From contig NZ_JBNXUO010000027.1 in NCBI RefSeq assembly GCF_050563535.1, positions 6,131 to 70,130 of the forward strand: a stretch of 64,000 nucleotides of DNA, written 5' to 3'. The notes beneath the pieces were generated by a model. It saw nothing but the letters and a program-made list of their open reading frames with translations, did not search any database and was not told the origin of the DNA. The translations under genes were made by a program, and so were the position numbers. Shown piece by piece: positions 44,285-53,094 of this stretch. This DNA comes from Falsiroseomonas sp050563535 (lineage in GTDB: Bacteria; Pseudomonadota; Alphaproteobacteria; Acetobacterales; Acetobacteraceae). Each line of letters begins with the position of its first letter. The first letter of the stretch is position 1.

Positions 44285-44880
44285 CGCCGCCGGAAGGCCA
44301 CGATCAGGTTGTTGGCAGGCATCTCCGTGACCTCCGGCGGGCCGAAGCCGGCGCGCGCCGCGGCCTCGGCCACCTCCTCCAGCCGCCGCAGCCCCCATTG
44401 CGGGTCGCGGGCGCGGAGCGAGGCATCGAAGGCCTCGTTGCCCGGCGCGGTCGGCACGCCGGCCCGCAGGAAGGGCCCGTAGAGCACCAGCGGCGCCCCC
44501 GCGCCCAGCACCCGTGCCGCGCCGTGCAGCAGGCCCGCCGTCGCGGCCGGGGGCGCGATGTGGATCATGTTGATGCACAGCACGGCATCGGCCCGCGCCA
44601 GCGGCCAGTCCGCCGCGGTCGCGTCCAGCGGCAGGGCGGGGCGGACATTCGGCAGCCCCGCGCACCAGGCATCGATGCTGGCGCGGTCCTCCGCCCCGGG
44701 GTCGGTGGGCTGCCAGGCGAGCGCCGGCAGCGCGGCGGCGAAATGCGCGCAATGCTCGCCCGTGCCGCTCGCCACCTCCAGCACCAGGCCGGCGGGCGGC
44801 AGCAGGCGGCGCAGCACGGCCAGGATCGGGTCGCGGTTGCGGGCGGCGGCCGGTGCGGTGCGGCGGGGATCGTCGGACAT
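44281..44880 (-). CDS. SAM-dependent methyltransferase-fold protein (DUF938)
   Basis: A 199-aa protein. The SAM-binding segment VLEVASGTGEHCAHFA and the DUF938-type INMIHIAP and LYGPFLRAG stretches are visible. DUF938 proteins have a methyltransferase fold and no assigned substrate. It is translationally coupled to the TSUP permease gene downstream. Divergent from the sorbosone-dehydrogenase-like gene. Confidence 0.87.
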   Translation of the reverse strand: MSDDPRRTAPAAARNRDPILAVLRRLLPPAGLVLEVASGTGEHCAHFAAALPALAWQPTDPGAEDRASIDAWCAGLPNVRPALPLDATAADWPLARADAVLCINMIHIAPPAATAGLLHGAARVLGAGAPLVLYGPFLRAGVPTAPGNEAFDASLRARDPQWGLRRLEEVAEAAARAGFGPPEVTEMPANNLIVAFRRR

Positions 44881-45025
44881 GCGCCCCTGTCCCGCCGGGC
44901 CGCGGCGGGGTCAAGCCGGGCCGCGGGCGGCAGCACGCAATCGGTTGCGGCCGGACGGCAAGGCGGGGCATCCTGCGGCCGCGCGCCCGCCACGCCGAGC
45001 GGGCCGATGCAGGGAGAGACAGAGG

Positions 45026-46231
45026 ATGGTCCGCAGCATGCTTGCGGCCGGCCTGGTGGCGGCCGCCTTCGCCCTTCCGGCCCTCGCGCAGGCGCCGGCC
45101 GCCCCGCCCACCGGCGCGCCGCCCGGCACGGCGATGAACCCCGCCCTCGCCCCCCATGCCCCGCGCATGACGGTGACGCCGCCCGACCAGCTGCCGGTCG
45201 CCGCGCTGCGACTGCCGGACGGCTTCCGCGCCGAAGTCTTCGCCCATGGCATCCCCGGCGCGCGGATGATGACGGAAGGGCCGGGCGGGACGATCTTCGT
45301 CGGCACCCGCACCATCGGCCGCGTCTATGCGGTGAGCCCGAACCCGGACGGCACCACGCGCACCCGCATCGTCGCGCAGGGGCTCGCGCAGCCGAACGGC
45401 GTCGCGATGGTGGGCGACAGCCTCTACGTCATGGCGATCAACCGCGTGCTGCGCTTCGACGGGATCGAGGCGCGGCTCGACAACCCGCCCGCGCCGGCCG
45501 ACCTGACCGCGGCGTTCAACCTGCCGCCGGACCAGCATCACGGCTGGAAGTTCCTGACCCTCGGGCCGGACGGGCGGCTCTATACGAATGTCGGCGTGCC
45601 CTGCAACATCTGCGAATTCGACCGCGACCGCTTCGCGCTGCTCGTCTCCTTCAACCCCGACGGCAGCGACCGCCGGATCGAGGCGCGCGGCATCCGCAAC
45701 AGCGTCGGCATGGGCCACCACCCGGTGACGCGGGAGCTCTGGGCCACCAACAACGCGCGCGACTGGCTGGACAACGACCTGCCCGAGGACAGCCTGCACC
45801 GCATCCGCCGCAGCGGCGAGGACCACGGCTTCCCCTATTGCGTCGGCAGCTTCGCCGATCCCGGCGCGCATGCCCGGCGCGACTGCGCGGAATTCGACCA
45901 GCCTGCCGCCCTGCTCGGCCCGCACACCGCGGCGCTCGGGATGCGCTTCTACACGGGCGCGATGTTCCCCGAGGCCTACCGCAACGCCATCTTCATCGCC
46001 CGCCGCGGATCCTGGAACCGCGAGAGGCTGTCGGGCTTCGACGTGGTGGTGGCGAAGCTCGACGCGCAGGGCAACGTGACGGGGATCGAGCCCTTCATGA
46101 CCGGCTGGCGCGACGATGCGAACCAGCGCTTCCTTGGCCGGCCGGTGGATGTGCATGTGATGCGCGACGGCTCCCTCCTCGTCGCGGATGAGCAACTGGG
46201 CGCGATCTACCGCGTGACCTACGGGCGGTGA
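45026..46231 (+). CDS. PQQ-type glucose/sorbosone dehydrogenase-like protein
   Basis: A 401-aa exported beta-propeller. Signal peptide MVRSMLAAGLVAAAFALPAL with cleavage near ALAQ. Propeller motifs: LPDGFRAEVFAHGIPGARMM, LYTNVGVPCNICE, GIRNSVGMGHHPVTRELWATNN and SWNRERLSGFDVV. The family oxidises sugars or other alcohols with PQQ in the periplasm. Four cysteines (CNIC, plus two near PYCVGS and RRDC) may form disulfides. The next gene, a diheme cytochrome, is coupled to it and is the likely electron acceptor. Start supported by AGAGG; substrate unknown. Confidence 0.87.
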   Translation: MVRSMLAAGLVAAAFALPALAQAPAAPPTGAPPGTAMNPALAPHAPRMTVTPPDQLPVAALRLPDGFRAEVFAHGIPGARMMTEGPGGTIFVGTRTIGRVYAVSPNPDGTTRTRIVAQGLAQPNGVAMVGDSLYVMAINRVLRFDGIEARLDNPPAPADLTAAFNLPPDQHHGWKFLTLGPDGRLYTNVGVPCNICEFDRDRFALLVSFNPDGSDRRIEARGIRNSVGMGHHPVTRELWATNNARDWLDNDLPEDSLHRIRRSGEDHGFPYCVGSFADPGAHARRDCAEFDQPAALLGPHTAALGMRFYTGAMFPEAYRNAIFIARRGSWNRERLSGFDVVVAKLDAQGNVTGIEPFMTGWRDDANQRFLGRPVDVHVMRDGSLLVADEQLGAIYRVTYGR

Positions 46232-46815
46232 TGCGGCTGGCCCTGGCGGCGGCCGCGCTGGCCGCCGCGCTGTCCGCGCCCGGCGCCGGGGCGCAGGATG
46301 CACGGCGCGGGGCGGCGCTGGCCGCCCATGCCTGCGGCAACTGCCACGGCGCCGACGGACGGTCGCAGATGGCGGGCATCCCCTCGCTCGCCGGCCAGCC
46401 GGCACCCTTCGTGACGATGCAGATGATCCTGTTCCGCGAGGGGCTGCGCATCGCGCCGCCGATGGGCGACTTCGCGCGCGGCATCCCCGATGCCGACATC
46501 GAGGACCTCGCGGCCTTCTTCGCCGCCCAGCCCCCCGGCCCGCCCGATGACCGCGCCCCGCGCGAACCGGCGCTGTTCGACCGCGGGCGTGCCCTGTCCG
46601 AACGGATGCGCTGCGGCGCCTGCCACCTGCCGGACTATCGCGGGCGGGAACAGATCCCCCGCCTCGCCGCCCAGCGGGAGGAGTTCCTGGCGGCAACGCT
46701 GGCGGAGTACCGCGACAACCGCCGCGTCGGCAGCGACACGCAGATGAATGCGGTGATGTACGGCGTCGCCGATGCGGACATCGCCGCCCTGGCGCATTAC
46801 CTGGCGCAGCAGTAG
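46231..46815 (+). CDS. Diheme cytochrome c (c4-like)
   Basis: A 194-aa periplasmic protein with a signal peptide (cleavage near GAGAQ) and two cytochrome domains, each with a CxxCH site: CGNCH near residue 37 and CGACH near residue 127. Distal Met candidates are in PPMGDF and NAVMYG. The ATG shares a base with the dehydrogenase stop (TGATG). Likely role: moving electrons from the adjacent dehydrogenase to a terminal oxidase. Confidence 0.9.
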   Translation: MRLALAAAALAAALSAPGAGAQDARRGAALAAHACGNCHGADGRSQMAGIPSLAGQPAPFVTMQMILFREGLRIAPPMGDFARGIPDADIEDLAAFFAAQPPGPPDDRAPREPALFDRGRALSERMRCGACHLPDYRGREQIPRLAAQREEFLAATLAEYRDNRRVGSDTQMNAVMYGVADADIAALAHYLAQQ

Positions 46816-46833
46816 CGCCAGGCGGCCCGGCGC

Positions 46834-47784
46834 CTACCGCGCCCGGCGGAAGCGTTCCACCGCCGCGACCAGCGCCGTCCGCACCCCCGGCTCCAGCGCG
46901 GAATGCCCGGCATCGGGCACCACGGTCAGCCGTGCGCGCGGCCAGGCGGCGGCCAGTTCGAAGGCGGTGTCGGGCGGGCAGACCATGTCGTAGCGGCCCT
47001 GCACGATCTCCGCCGGGATGTGCGCGATGCGCTCCATCCCGCCGAGCAGCCCCTGCGGCGGCAGGAACAGGTCATGCGCGAAGTAATGCGCCTCGATCCG
47101 CGCGAGGCCGAGGGCGCTGCGGTCCTGCGCGAAGGACGCCACCGTCTCCGGGCTCGGCAGCAGGGTGGAGCAGGAGCCCTCATAGAGGCTCCAGGCCCGC
47201 GCGGCCGGGCCGTGCACCACCGGGTCGGGGTCGCAGAGCCGGCGCAGATAGGCGCCGAGCAGGTCGGCCCGCTCGGCCGGGGGCACATGTTCGGCGAAGG
47301 CGGACCAGGCATCGGGGAAGACGCGCTTCAGCCCGTAGAGGAACCACTCCACCTCGCTCTGCCGGCCGAGGAAGACGCCGCGCAGCACGCAGCCGGCCAC
47401 GCGGTCGGGGTGCGCCTGGGCATAGGCGAGGGCGAGGGTCGATCCCCAACTGCCGCCGAACAGCAGCCAGCGCTCGATCCCGAAGAAGCGGCGCAGCGTC
47501 TCGATGTCGGCGACGAGGTGCGGCGTCGTGTTGTCCCGCAACTCGCCCAGCGGGCGGGACCGGCCGGCGCCGCGCTGGTCGAAGATGATGACGCGCCAGT
47601 GGCCGGGGTCGAAGAAGCGGCGATGGATCGCCCCCGCCCCCGCCCCCGGCCCGCCATGGAGGAACAGCACGGGCTGGCCGCGCGGGTTGCCCACCTGCTC
47701 CCAGTACATGACGTGGCCGCCTGAAAGCGGCAGCAGGCCGGTCTCAAAGGGAGCGATGTCGGGGAACAGGTCGCCGCGCGGCAT
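46834..47784 (-). CDS. pip: Prolyl iminopeptidase
   Basis: A 316-aa alpha/beta hydrolase that removes N-terminal proline. The oxyanion motif HGGPGAGAGAI, the RG.GRS motif (DQRGAGRSRP), the nucleophile in GGSWGSTLALAYAQ, and the His in PDAGHSALEPG are all present. Length and N-terminus match family 1 iminopeptidases. It converges with the diheme cytochrome gene, 18 bp apart. Confidence 0.94.
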   Translation of the reverse strand: MPRGDLFPDIAPFETGLLPLSGGHVMYWEQVGNPRGQPVLFLHGGPGAGAGAIHRRFFDPGHWRVIIFDQRGAGRSRPLGELRDNTTPHLVADIETLRRFFGIERWLLFGGSWGSTLALAYAQAHPDRVAGCVLRGVFLGRQSEVEWFLYGLKRVFPDAWSAFAEHVPPAERADLLGAYLRRLCDPDPVVHGPAARAWSLYEGSCSTLLPSPETVASFAQDRSALGLARIEAHYFAHDLFLPPQGLLGGMERIAHIPAEIVQGRYDMVCPPDTAFELAAAWPRARLTVVPDAGHSALEPGVRTALVAAVERFRRAR

Positions 47785-47918
47785 GGCGGGGATTTACCGG
47801 CGGTTGGATTGGTCAGGCAATGGGCAGCATCGGCCCAACCGCGTGATCGGGCCGCGCCGGCGCAATGTTTCCACAACCCCCCTTCGCCCCGGCGCCGTTC
47901 GTGCCTAGGTTGTCCGGG

Positions 47919-48671
47919 ATGGCCGAGACACCCTCGGCCGGCTCCCGCTCCGTGGCGTCCGGCAGCCTGCGCTGCGGCGTCTGCGGCACCGAGAGCCGGC
48001 ACCCGCCCTTCCGCCCGAGCCCGCCCGAACAGGCGCCGGACCTCGACCTGCGCCCGGGCGAGCCGGTGCGCTCCACCATGCCGCGCTGGCTGCAGCAATG
48101 CCCGGGCTGCGGCTACGCCGCCCCCGACATCACCCGCGCCCATCCGGCGGCGGCCGAGGCGGTGCGCGCCGCACCCTTCCGCGCGCTGCTGGCCGACAAC
48201 GCCATCCCCCCGCTCGCCCGGCGCTTCCTGGCCTGGGCCCTGGTGCTGGAGGAGACGGGCGCGCTGCACGCCTCGGCCGAGGCGACGCTGCACGCCGCCT
48301 GGGTGGCCGACGACCTCGACCGCCCCGACCTCTCCCGCGCCTGGCGGCTGGATGCGGTGGCGCTGTGGCGCGGCGGCCCGCCGCTGGATGCCGAGCAGAC
48401 GGTGCGCGTGGTGGATGCGCTGCGCCGGGCCGAGGCCTGGGGCGATGCCGCGGCAACCGCCGAGGGCCTGGCCCGCGCCGAACCGCCGGAGGCGGTGGCG
48501 CAGGTCGTCACGCTCGAACGCCGGCTGATCGAGGCGCAGGATTCCGGCCGCCACACCGTTGCCAGCGCCCTGCCGCCCCCGGCCCGCCGCCCGCATGTGA
48601 CGCATCAGCGCATCGAGGCCCGCGGCGAGGGGCTCTGGGCCCGCATGAAACGCTGGCTGTCGCGCCGCTGA
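47919..48671 (+). CDS. DUF2225-like zinc-ribbon protein
   Basis: A 250-aa cytosolic protein. Two CxxC pairs (CGVCG near residue 20 and CPGCG near 65) suggest a zinc ribbon, with a spacing and DLDLRPGEPV stretch resembling DUF2225 proteins. The rest is helical, TPR-like in character. The ATG at 47919 is chosen; an in-frame ATG 18 codons upstream is possible. Function unknown; no operon partner. Confidence 0.7.
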   Translation: MAETPSAGSRSVASGSLRCGVCGTESRHPPFRPSPPEQAPDLDLRPGEPVRSTMPRWLQQCPGCGYAAPDITRAHPAAAEAVRAAPFRALLADNAIPPLARRFLAWALVLEETGALHASAEATLHAAWVADDLDRPDLSRAWRLDAVALWRGGPPLDAEQTVRVVDALRRAEAWGDAAATAEGLARAEPPEAVAQVVTLERRLIEAQDSGRHTVASALPPPARRPHVTHQRIEARGEGLWARMKRWLSRR

Positions 48672-48791
48672 GGCCACCGCGCCGCGGCGTCCCGTCCTGC
48701 CGTCCCATGCCCCACCTTCCCATGCGGGGAGGGGCGGGACGGCATCCGAACCGCGAATGGTCCCTTGCGGGCCTCGGTCGGCCGCTCTAAA

Positions 48792-48804
48792 GTTATAGTA
48801 TAAC
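48792..48804. promoter_or_regulatory. Zur box (candidate) upstream of znuA
   Basis: GTTATAGTATAAC is a perfect palindrome around a central G, within the extended context AAAGTTATAGTATAACATA. This matches the proteobacterial Zur-box core GTTATANTATAAC. It lies 18 bp before the znuA start, where bound Zur would block transcription when zinc is sufficient. A related Fur-family repressor is the alternative. Confidence 0.85.
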
Positions 48805-48822
48805 ATACCAGGGAGCCGCCCG

Positions 48823-49755
48823 ATGCGCCGGCGCCACCTCCTCGTCCTGCCGGCCCTCAGCCTCCCGACGGCGCTGCGCGCCCAGCCGGCGCGGCCGCGT
48901 GTCGTCGCGAGCTTCTCGATCCTTGGCGACATGGTGCGCCAGATCGCGGGGGACCGGGTGGAACTGCGCGTCATCGCCGGGCCGGATGCCGATGCGCACG
49001 GCTTCCAGCCCCGCCCTTCGGACGCCGAGGCGTTGCGCGGCGCGGCGCTGGTGGTGCGCAACGGGCTCGGCTTCGACGCCTGGATGGACCGCATGCTGCG
49101 CGCCGCCGGTCATCGCGGCCAGGTCGTCACCGCCACCGAGGGCATCGCGCCGCGCCCGATGGCTGCCCATGGCCATGCCCATGGCGGTGCCGAACGCCGC
49201 GGCCAGGCGCCCCGACAGGTGCCCGACCCCCATGCCTGGCAGGACCTCCGCCTCGGCATCGGCTATGTCCGCACCATTGCCGCCGCGCTTGCCGCGGCCG
49301 ACCCGGCGGGGGCCACCGCCCATGCCGCCGCCGCCGAGCGCTACGCCGCGCGCCTCGCCTCGCTCGACGGCTGGGTGCGCGCCGAGGTCGCGACCGTGCC
49401 GGAAGCGCGACGAAAGGTCGTGACCAGCCACGACGCCTTCGGCTATTTCGGCGCTGCCTACGGCATCGCCTTCCTCGCCCCCCAGGGCGTCTCGACGGAG
49501 GCGGAGCCGAGCGCGGCGCAGGTGGCCAGCCTGATCCGCCAGGTGCGGGCAGAGGGGATCACGGCGGTCTTCATGGAGAACATGGGCAATCCCGCGACGC
49601 TGCGGCGCCTGGCGCAGGAAGCGGGCGTGCGGGTGCGCGGGCAGCTTTTCGCCGATGCGCTGTCGGGCCCCGACGGCCCCGCGCCGGACTACGAGGCGAT
49701 GTTCCGCCACAACGTCGCGCTGCTGGTGCCGGCGATGCGGGGGGACGCGCCATGA
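48823..49755 (+). CDS. znuA: Zinc ABC transporter substrate-binding protein (ZnuA-like)
   Basis: A 310-aa periplasmic metal-binding protein of cluster A-I. Metal ligands expected for ZnuA are in DAHGFQP, PDPHAWQD and TSHDAFGYF; a short His-rich loop (AHGHAHGG) precedes the second His, as in zinc-specific members. Signal peptide MRRRHLLVLPALSLPTALRA. The AGGGAG before the ATG lies just after the Zur box. znuB and znuC are not adjacent. The porin-like gene follows with a 4-bp overlap. Manganese is a less likely ligand. Confidence 0.9.
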   Translation: MRRRHLLVLPALSLPTALRAQPARPRVVASFSILGDMVRQIAGDRVELRVIAGPDADAHGFQPRPSDAEALRGAALVVRNGLGFDAWMDRMLRAAGHRGQVVTATEGIAPRPMAAHGHAHGGAERRGQAPRQVPDPHAWQDLRLGIGYVRTIAAALAAADPAGATAHAAAAERYAARLASLDGWVRAEVATVPEARRKVVTSHDAFGYFGAAYGIAFLAPQGVSTEAEPSAAQVASLIRQVRAEGITAVFMENMGNPATLRRLAQEAGVRVRGQLFADALSGPDGPAPDYEAMFRHNVALLVPAMRGDAP

Positions 49756-50978
49756 TCCGCCCGGCGCTGGCCGCCGCCCTGCTGCTGTTGCCCCTCGCCG
49801 CTGCCGCGGCGGAGCCGGAGGTGCGGCTCGATGCCGGCGCGCAGCCGGCGCTGTCGGGCGAGGCGTCGGTGAACCTGTTCGGCGTCTCCACCTGGCGCGC
49901 GCCCGACCGCGGCCTGCGCTACCGCGACCTCTACGTGAAGGCCGAGCTGTCCGCCGGGCTGCGGGTGGCCGAGGGCCTGTCGCTGCACGGCGTGCTGAAG
50001 TTCGAGCCGCTGGCCGGCGGTCCCTCCACCACCGGCGACGGCGCCATCGACCGCGCCTTCCAGGACCAGGGCGCCTTCGCCGAGAGCCTGTTCGCCGAAT
50101 GGCAGCCGACCTCCCGCCTGACGCTGCGGGCGGGCAAGTTCACCGCGCCCTTCGGCACCGGCCACGAGGATTTCCCCGGCATCCGCCTGCGCGACTTCGC
50201 CGAGGCCTATGAGATCGCGGAGGGCCTCGGCTTCGGCGCCACCCTCGCCGTCATCGAGGAGGAGGACGGGCTCGGCACGCACCGGCTCTCCGCCGCCGTC
50301 TTCACCCTCGACACCACCTCGCTCTCCAGCAGCTTCGTCACCCGCCGGCGCTTCGGCCGCGACGAGGCGGAGCGCTTCGCGCGCAACAGCCGCGGGCAGG
50401 GCGGGCCGGGCAACACCGGGCGGCTGGACAACTGGGCGCTGGCGCTGGACGGGGAGGGGATCGGCGCGCTGCCCGGCTTCTCCTACCACCTGGCCGTGCT
50501 GTCGCGCGGCGCGGGGGTGGATGGCACGGCGCGCGAATGGGGCTTCGCCATCGGCCTGCGGCAGGAGATCCGCTGGACCGAGGACCTGACCACGACCCTG
50601 TTCGCCGAGGCGGTGCGCTTCCGCAACGCCGGCGGACGCCCGCGCATCGAGGTCGCCACGACCGACCCCGCCACCGGGGCGCCGGACGGGACGGTGGAGG
50701 CCACCACCCTGGCCGAGCGCCGCACCCTGGCCACCCTCGGCGCCCGCACCGGCTGGGGCCCCTGGCGCGCCACGCTGGCCTGGCAGGCGGACAGCCGCCG
50801 CCGCAGCGTCGACGCGGTGCCGCGCGAGACCTACCTGGAAGCCTCCGTCGGGCGCGAGCTTGGGCACGGCCTCGCGCTCGACATCGGCCTCTCCCGCACG
50901 CGCTATGCGCGCGAGGGCGGCGGGGCCGGCACCGCCGACGCCGCGTTGACGCTGCTGTCCTGGCGCGCGGAGTTCTGA
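49752..50978 (+). CDS. Porin-like outer-membrane protein in the zinc operon
   Basis: A 408-aa exported protein: signal peptide MIRPALAAALLLLPLAAAAA, then alternating amphipathic beta strands, and a C-terminal Phe (LLSWRAEF) typical of outer-membrane barrels. LTLRAGKFTAPFGTGHEDFPG resembles porin-type segments. It has no TonB box or plug domain. The ATG overlaps the znuA stop (ATGA), so both are under the same zinc-responsive site. Likely role: letting zinc or a zinc complex cross the outer membrane; this is inferred from context. Confidence 0.75.
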   Translation: MIRPALAAALLLLPLAAAAAEPEVRLDAGAQPALSGEASVNLFGVSTWRAPDRGLRYRDLYVKAELSAGLRVAEGLSLHGVLKFEPLAGGPSTTGDGAIDRAFQDQGAFAESLFAEWQPTSRLTLRAGKFTAPFGTGHEDFPGIRLRDFAEAYEIAEGLGFGATLAVIEEEDGLGTHRLSAAVFTLDTTSLSSSFVTRRRFGRDEAERFARNSRGQGGPGNTGRLDNWALALDGEGIGALPGFSYHLAVLSRGAGVDGTAREWGFAIGLRQEIRWTEDLTTTLFAEAVRFRNAGGRPRIEVATTDPATGAPDGTVEATTLAERRTLATLGARTGWGPWRATLAWQADSRRRSVDAVPRETYLEASVGRELGHGLALDIGLSRTRYAREGGGAGTADAALTLLSWRAEF

Positions 50979-51014
50979 ACGGGCGCGCCGCCCGTGGCCT
51001 GCGACACTCGGCCG

Positions 51015-51701
51015 ATGCAACGGCCCCCCGGCTTCGCCTTCCCCGCCACCGCCGCCGAGGCGCGGCGGCTGATCCCCGAACTTGCCGCCCGCGTCGAGAC
51101 GGCGGACCGCATCGGGGAGGTCCGCGTGATCGGTGGCGCCGACGCCTCCTCCACCCGCTTCGACCCGACGCGGGCGGTCCATGCGGCGATCGTGGCGCTG
51201 GCCTGGCCGGGGCTGGCGCCGCTCGGGCAGGGCGGGGCGGTGACGCAAGGCGGCCTGCCCTACATCCCCGGCCTGCTCGGCTTCCGAGAGGTGCCGGCGC
51301 TGGTCGAGGCCTGGTCGCGGCTGGAACGCCGGCCGGACCTGGTGCTGGTGGACGGCCACGGCATCGCGCATCCGCAGGGCCTCGGCATCGCCTGCCTGCT
51401 CGGCCTCGTGCTGGACGTGCCGACCATCGGCGTCGCCAAGTCGATTCTGGTGGGACAGGTGGAGGGTGACCTGCCGGAGGTGCCGGGCGCGCGCGCGCCG
51501 CTGGTCTGGAAGGGGCGGGAGATCGGCCTGGCGCTGCGGACCCGGCGCGGCGCCAACCCGCTGTTCGTCTCCCCCGGCCACCGCGTCTCCCCCGCCACCG
51601 CGCTGCGCTGGGTGCTGGCGACGGGCAGCGGGCGGCGGCTGCCGGTGCCGACCCAGGCCGCGCATGAGGCGGCCGGCGCGCTGCGCCGCGCCGGGGGGTG
51701 A
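51015..51701 (+). CDS. nfi: Endonuclease V
   Basis: Cuts DNA (or RNA) next to deoxyinosine/inosine; 228 aa. Catalytic Asp in GGADASSTR, then YIPGLLGFREVPAL, and VDGHGIAHPQGLGIACLLG with VPTIGVAKS are all family hallmarks. ATG at 51015 is preferred over an upstream GTG at 50994. Single gene, 36 bp after the porin-like gene. Confidence 0.94.
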   Translation: MQRPPGFAFPATAAEARRLIPELAARVETADRIGEVRVIGGADASSTRFDPTRAVHAAIVALAWPGLAPLGQGGAVTQGGLPYIPGLLGFREVPALVEAWSRLERRPDLVLVDGHGIAHPQGLGIACLLGLVLDVPTIGVAKSILVGQVEGDLPEVPGARAPLVWKGREIGLALRTRRGANPLFVSPGHRVSPATALRWVLATGSGRRLPVPTQAAHEAAGALRRAGG

Positions 51702-51775
51702 CCGGGGACGGGCGGCAGGGGCCGCGCGCATATGGGCGGTAGCGCCGGGCGGCGGCCTGCGCTAACGCCCCCGGC

Positions 51776-52138
51776 ATGTCGCGTTTCTGGATGGCGCTCG
51801 GCGCATTCTCCGGCCTGGTCGCCGTGGCGATGGCGGCCTATGCCTCGCATGGGATCGACCCTGCGCGCGGCAACCTGGCGATGACCGGTGCCTCCTTGCA
51901 GGCCTGGCACGCGCTGGCGCTGCTCGGCGCGGGGCTGCTGGCGGAACGCCGCCGCGGCCCGCTGCCGCATGTCGCCGCAGGGTGCTTCGCGCTCGGCTCG
52001 GCGGCCTTCTGCCTGGGCGTCTATCTCCGCGCCCTGACCGAGCATTCGATCGGCCTCCTCACGCCGCTCGGCGGGCTGACGATGATGGCGGGCTGGGGCG
52101 TGCTGGCCGTCGCGGCGCTGCTGGCGCCGCAGCGGTGA
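51776..52138 (+). CDS. DUF423 small membrane protein
   Basis: A 120-aa inner-membrane protein with about four helices. MALGAFSGLVAVAMAAYASHG near the start and TPLGGLTMMAGWGVLAVAAL at the end are the DUF423 (YgdD-like) signature regions. Function unknown. It overlaps the next gene by 4 bp (GTGA). Confidence 0.88.
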   Translation: MSRFWMALGAFSGLVAVAMAAYASHGIDPARGNLAMTGASLQAWHALALLGAGLLAERRRGPLPHVAAGCFALGSAAFCLGVYLRALTEHSIGLLTPLGGLTMMAGWGVLAVAALLAPQR

Positions 52139-53094
52139 TCGCCGCCTGCTACCTGGCGGCCGAGGGCTTCGAGGCGGAACTGGCCGAGGAACTGCGCCGC
52201 GGCGGCCGGCGCGTCGCGGCCTGGCACGGGCGGCTGGCGCTGTCGCCCGACCCGCCGGGCCCGGCGGCCTGGGCGCTCGACACCTGGACCGCCCCGCGGG
52301 AGGTCGCGGCCCCTTCGGTCAAGGCGGCGGCCGATGCGTTGCGCGCCATCCAGCGCAACTGGGCGGGCTATGCCGCCCTGCACCACCGCCGCAGCGCGCT
52401 GGTGGCCGAACGCCTGCCGCCGGTGAAGGCGCGGCCGCTGGCCTTTCCGGAACCCGCCCCCGCCGCGCATCTCGGCGCCTGGACGCTGCTGGCGCCGGAC
52501 CGGCTGCTCGCCTCACCCACCAAGACGAGCCCCTTCGTGAATGGCGAGGTCGCCTTCGTCGAGGACCGGGAGGGCCCGCCCTCGCGCGCCTATCTCAAAT
52601 TGTGGGAGGCGCTGACGCGGATCGGGCGGCATCCCATGCCGGGGGAGACCTGCCTCGATCTCGGCGCCGCGCCGGGGGGCTGGACCTGGGCGATCGCCCG
52701 GCTCGGCGCCCGCGTCACGGCGGTGGACAAGGCGCCGCTCGCGCCCTCGGTCGCGGCGATGCCGGGCGTGACGATGCGGGCCGAGAGCGCCTTCGGCCTC
52801 GATCCCCTGCGGGAGCCGGCGGTGGACTGGCTGTTCAGCGACGTCATCTGCTACCCGGCGCGGCTGCTCGCGCTCGTGCGGCGCTGGATCGCGGCCGGCA
52901 CGGCGCGTCACTTGGTCTGCACCATCAAGTTCCAGGGCGCGACCGATCACGCCATCGCCGCCGAATTCGCCGCCATCCCCGGCGCGGTGCTGTTCCACGG
53001 CGCGCACAACAAGCATGAGCTGATGTTCGCGCGGTTGGGCGAGGATGGCGCCGGCGTGCTACAGGCGCCCGGCGGGGGCGTGCCGGAACGGTAG
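52135..53094 (+). CDS. RlmM-like 2'-O-ribose methyltransferase
   Basis: A 319-aa protein resembling 23S rRNA C2498 2'-O-methyltransferase RlmM. An N-terminal THUMP-like part is followed by the FtsJ-type domain: CLDLGAAPGGWTWAIA (SAM motif), an Asp in WLFSDVI, and the Lys in TIKFQG that fits the K-D-K-type set. LKLWEAL carries another conserved Lys. The GTG at 52135 overlaps the DUF423 stop. The last seven codons and TAG stop lie inside the tRNA-Leu gene. E. coli RlmM is about 366 aa, so this is somewhat short. Confidence 0.82.
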   Translation: MIAACYLAAEGFEAELAEELRRGGRRVAAWHGRLALSPDPPGPAAWALDTWTAPREVAAPSVKAAADALRAIQRNWAGYAALHHRRSALVAERLPPVKARPLAFPEPAPAAHLGAWTLLAPDRLLASPTKTSPFVNGEVAFVEDREGPPSRAYLKLWEALTRIGRHPMPGETCLDLGAAPGGWTWAIARLGARVTAVDKAPLAPSVAAMPGVTMRAESAFGLDPLREPAVDWLFSDVICYPARLLALVRRWIAAGTARHLVCTIKFQGATDHAIAAEFAAIPGAVLFHGAHNKHELMFARLGEDGAGVLQAPGGGVPER

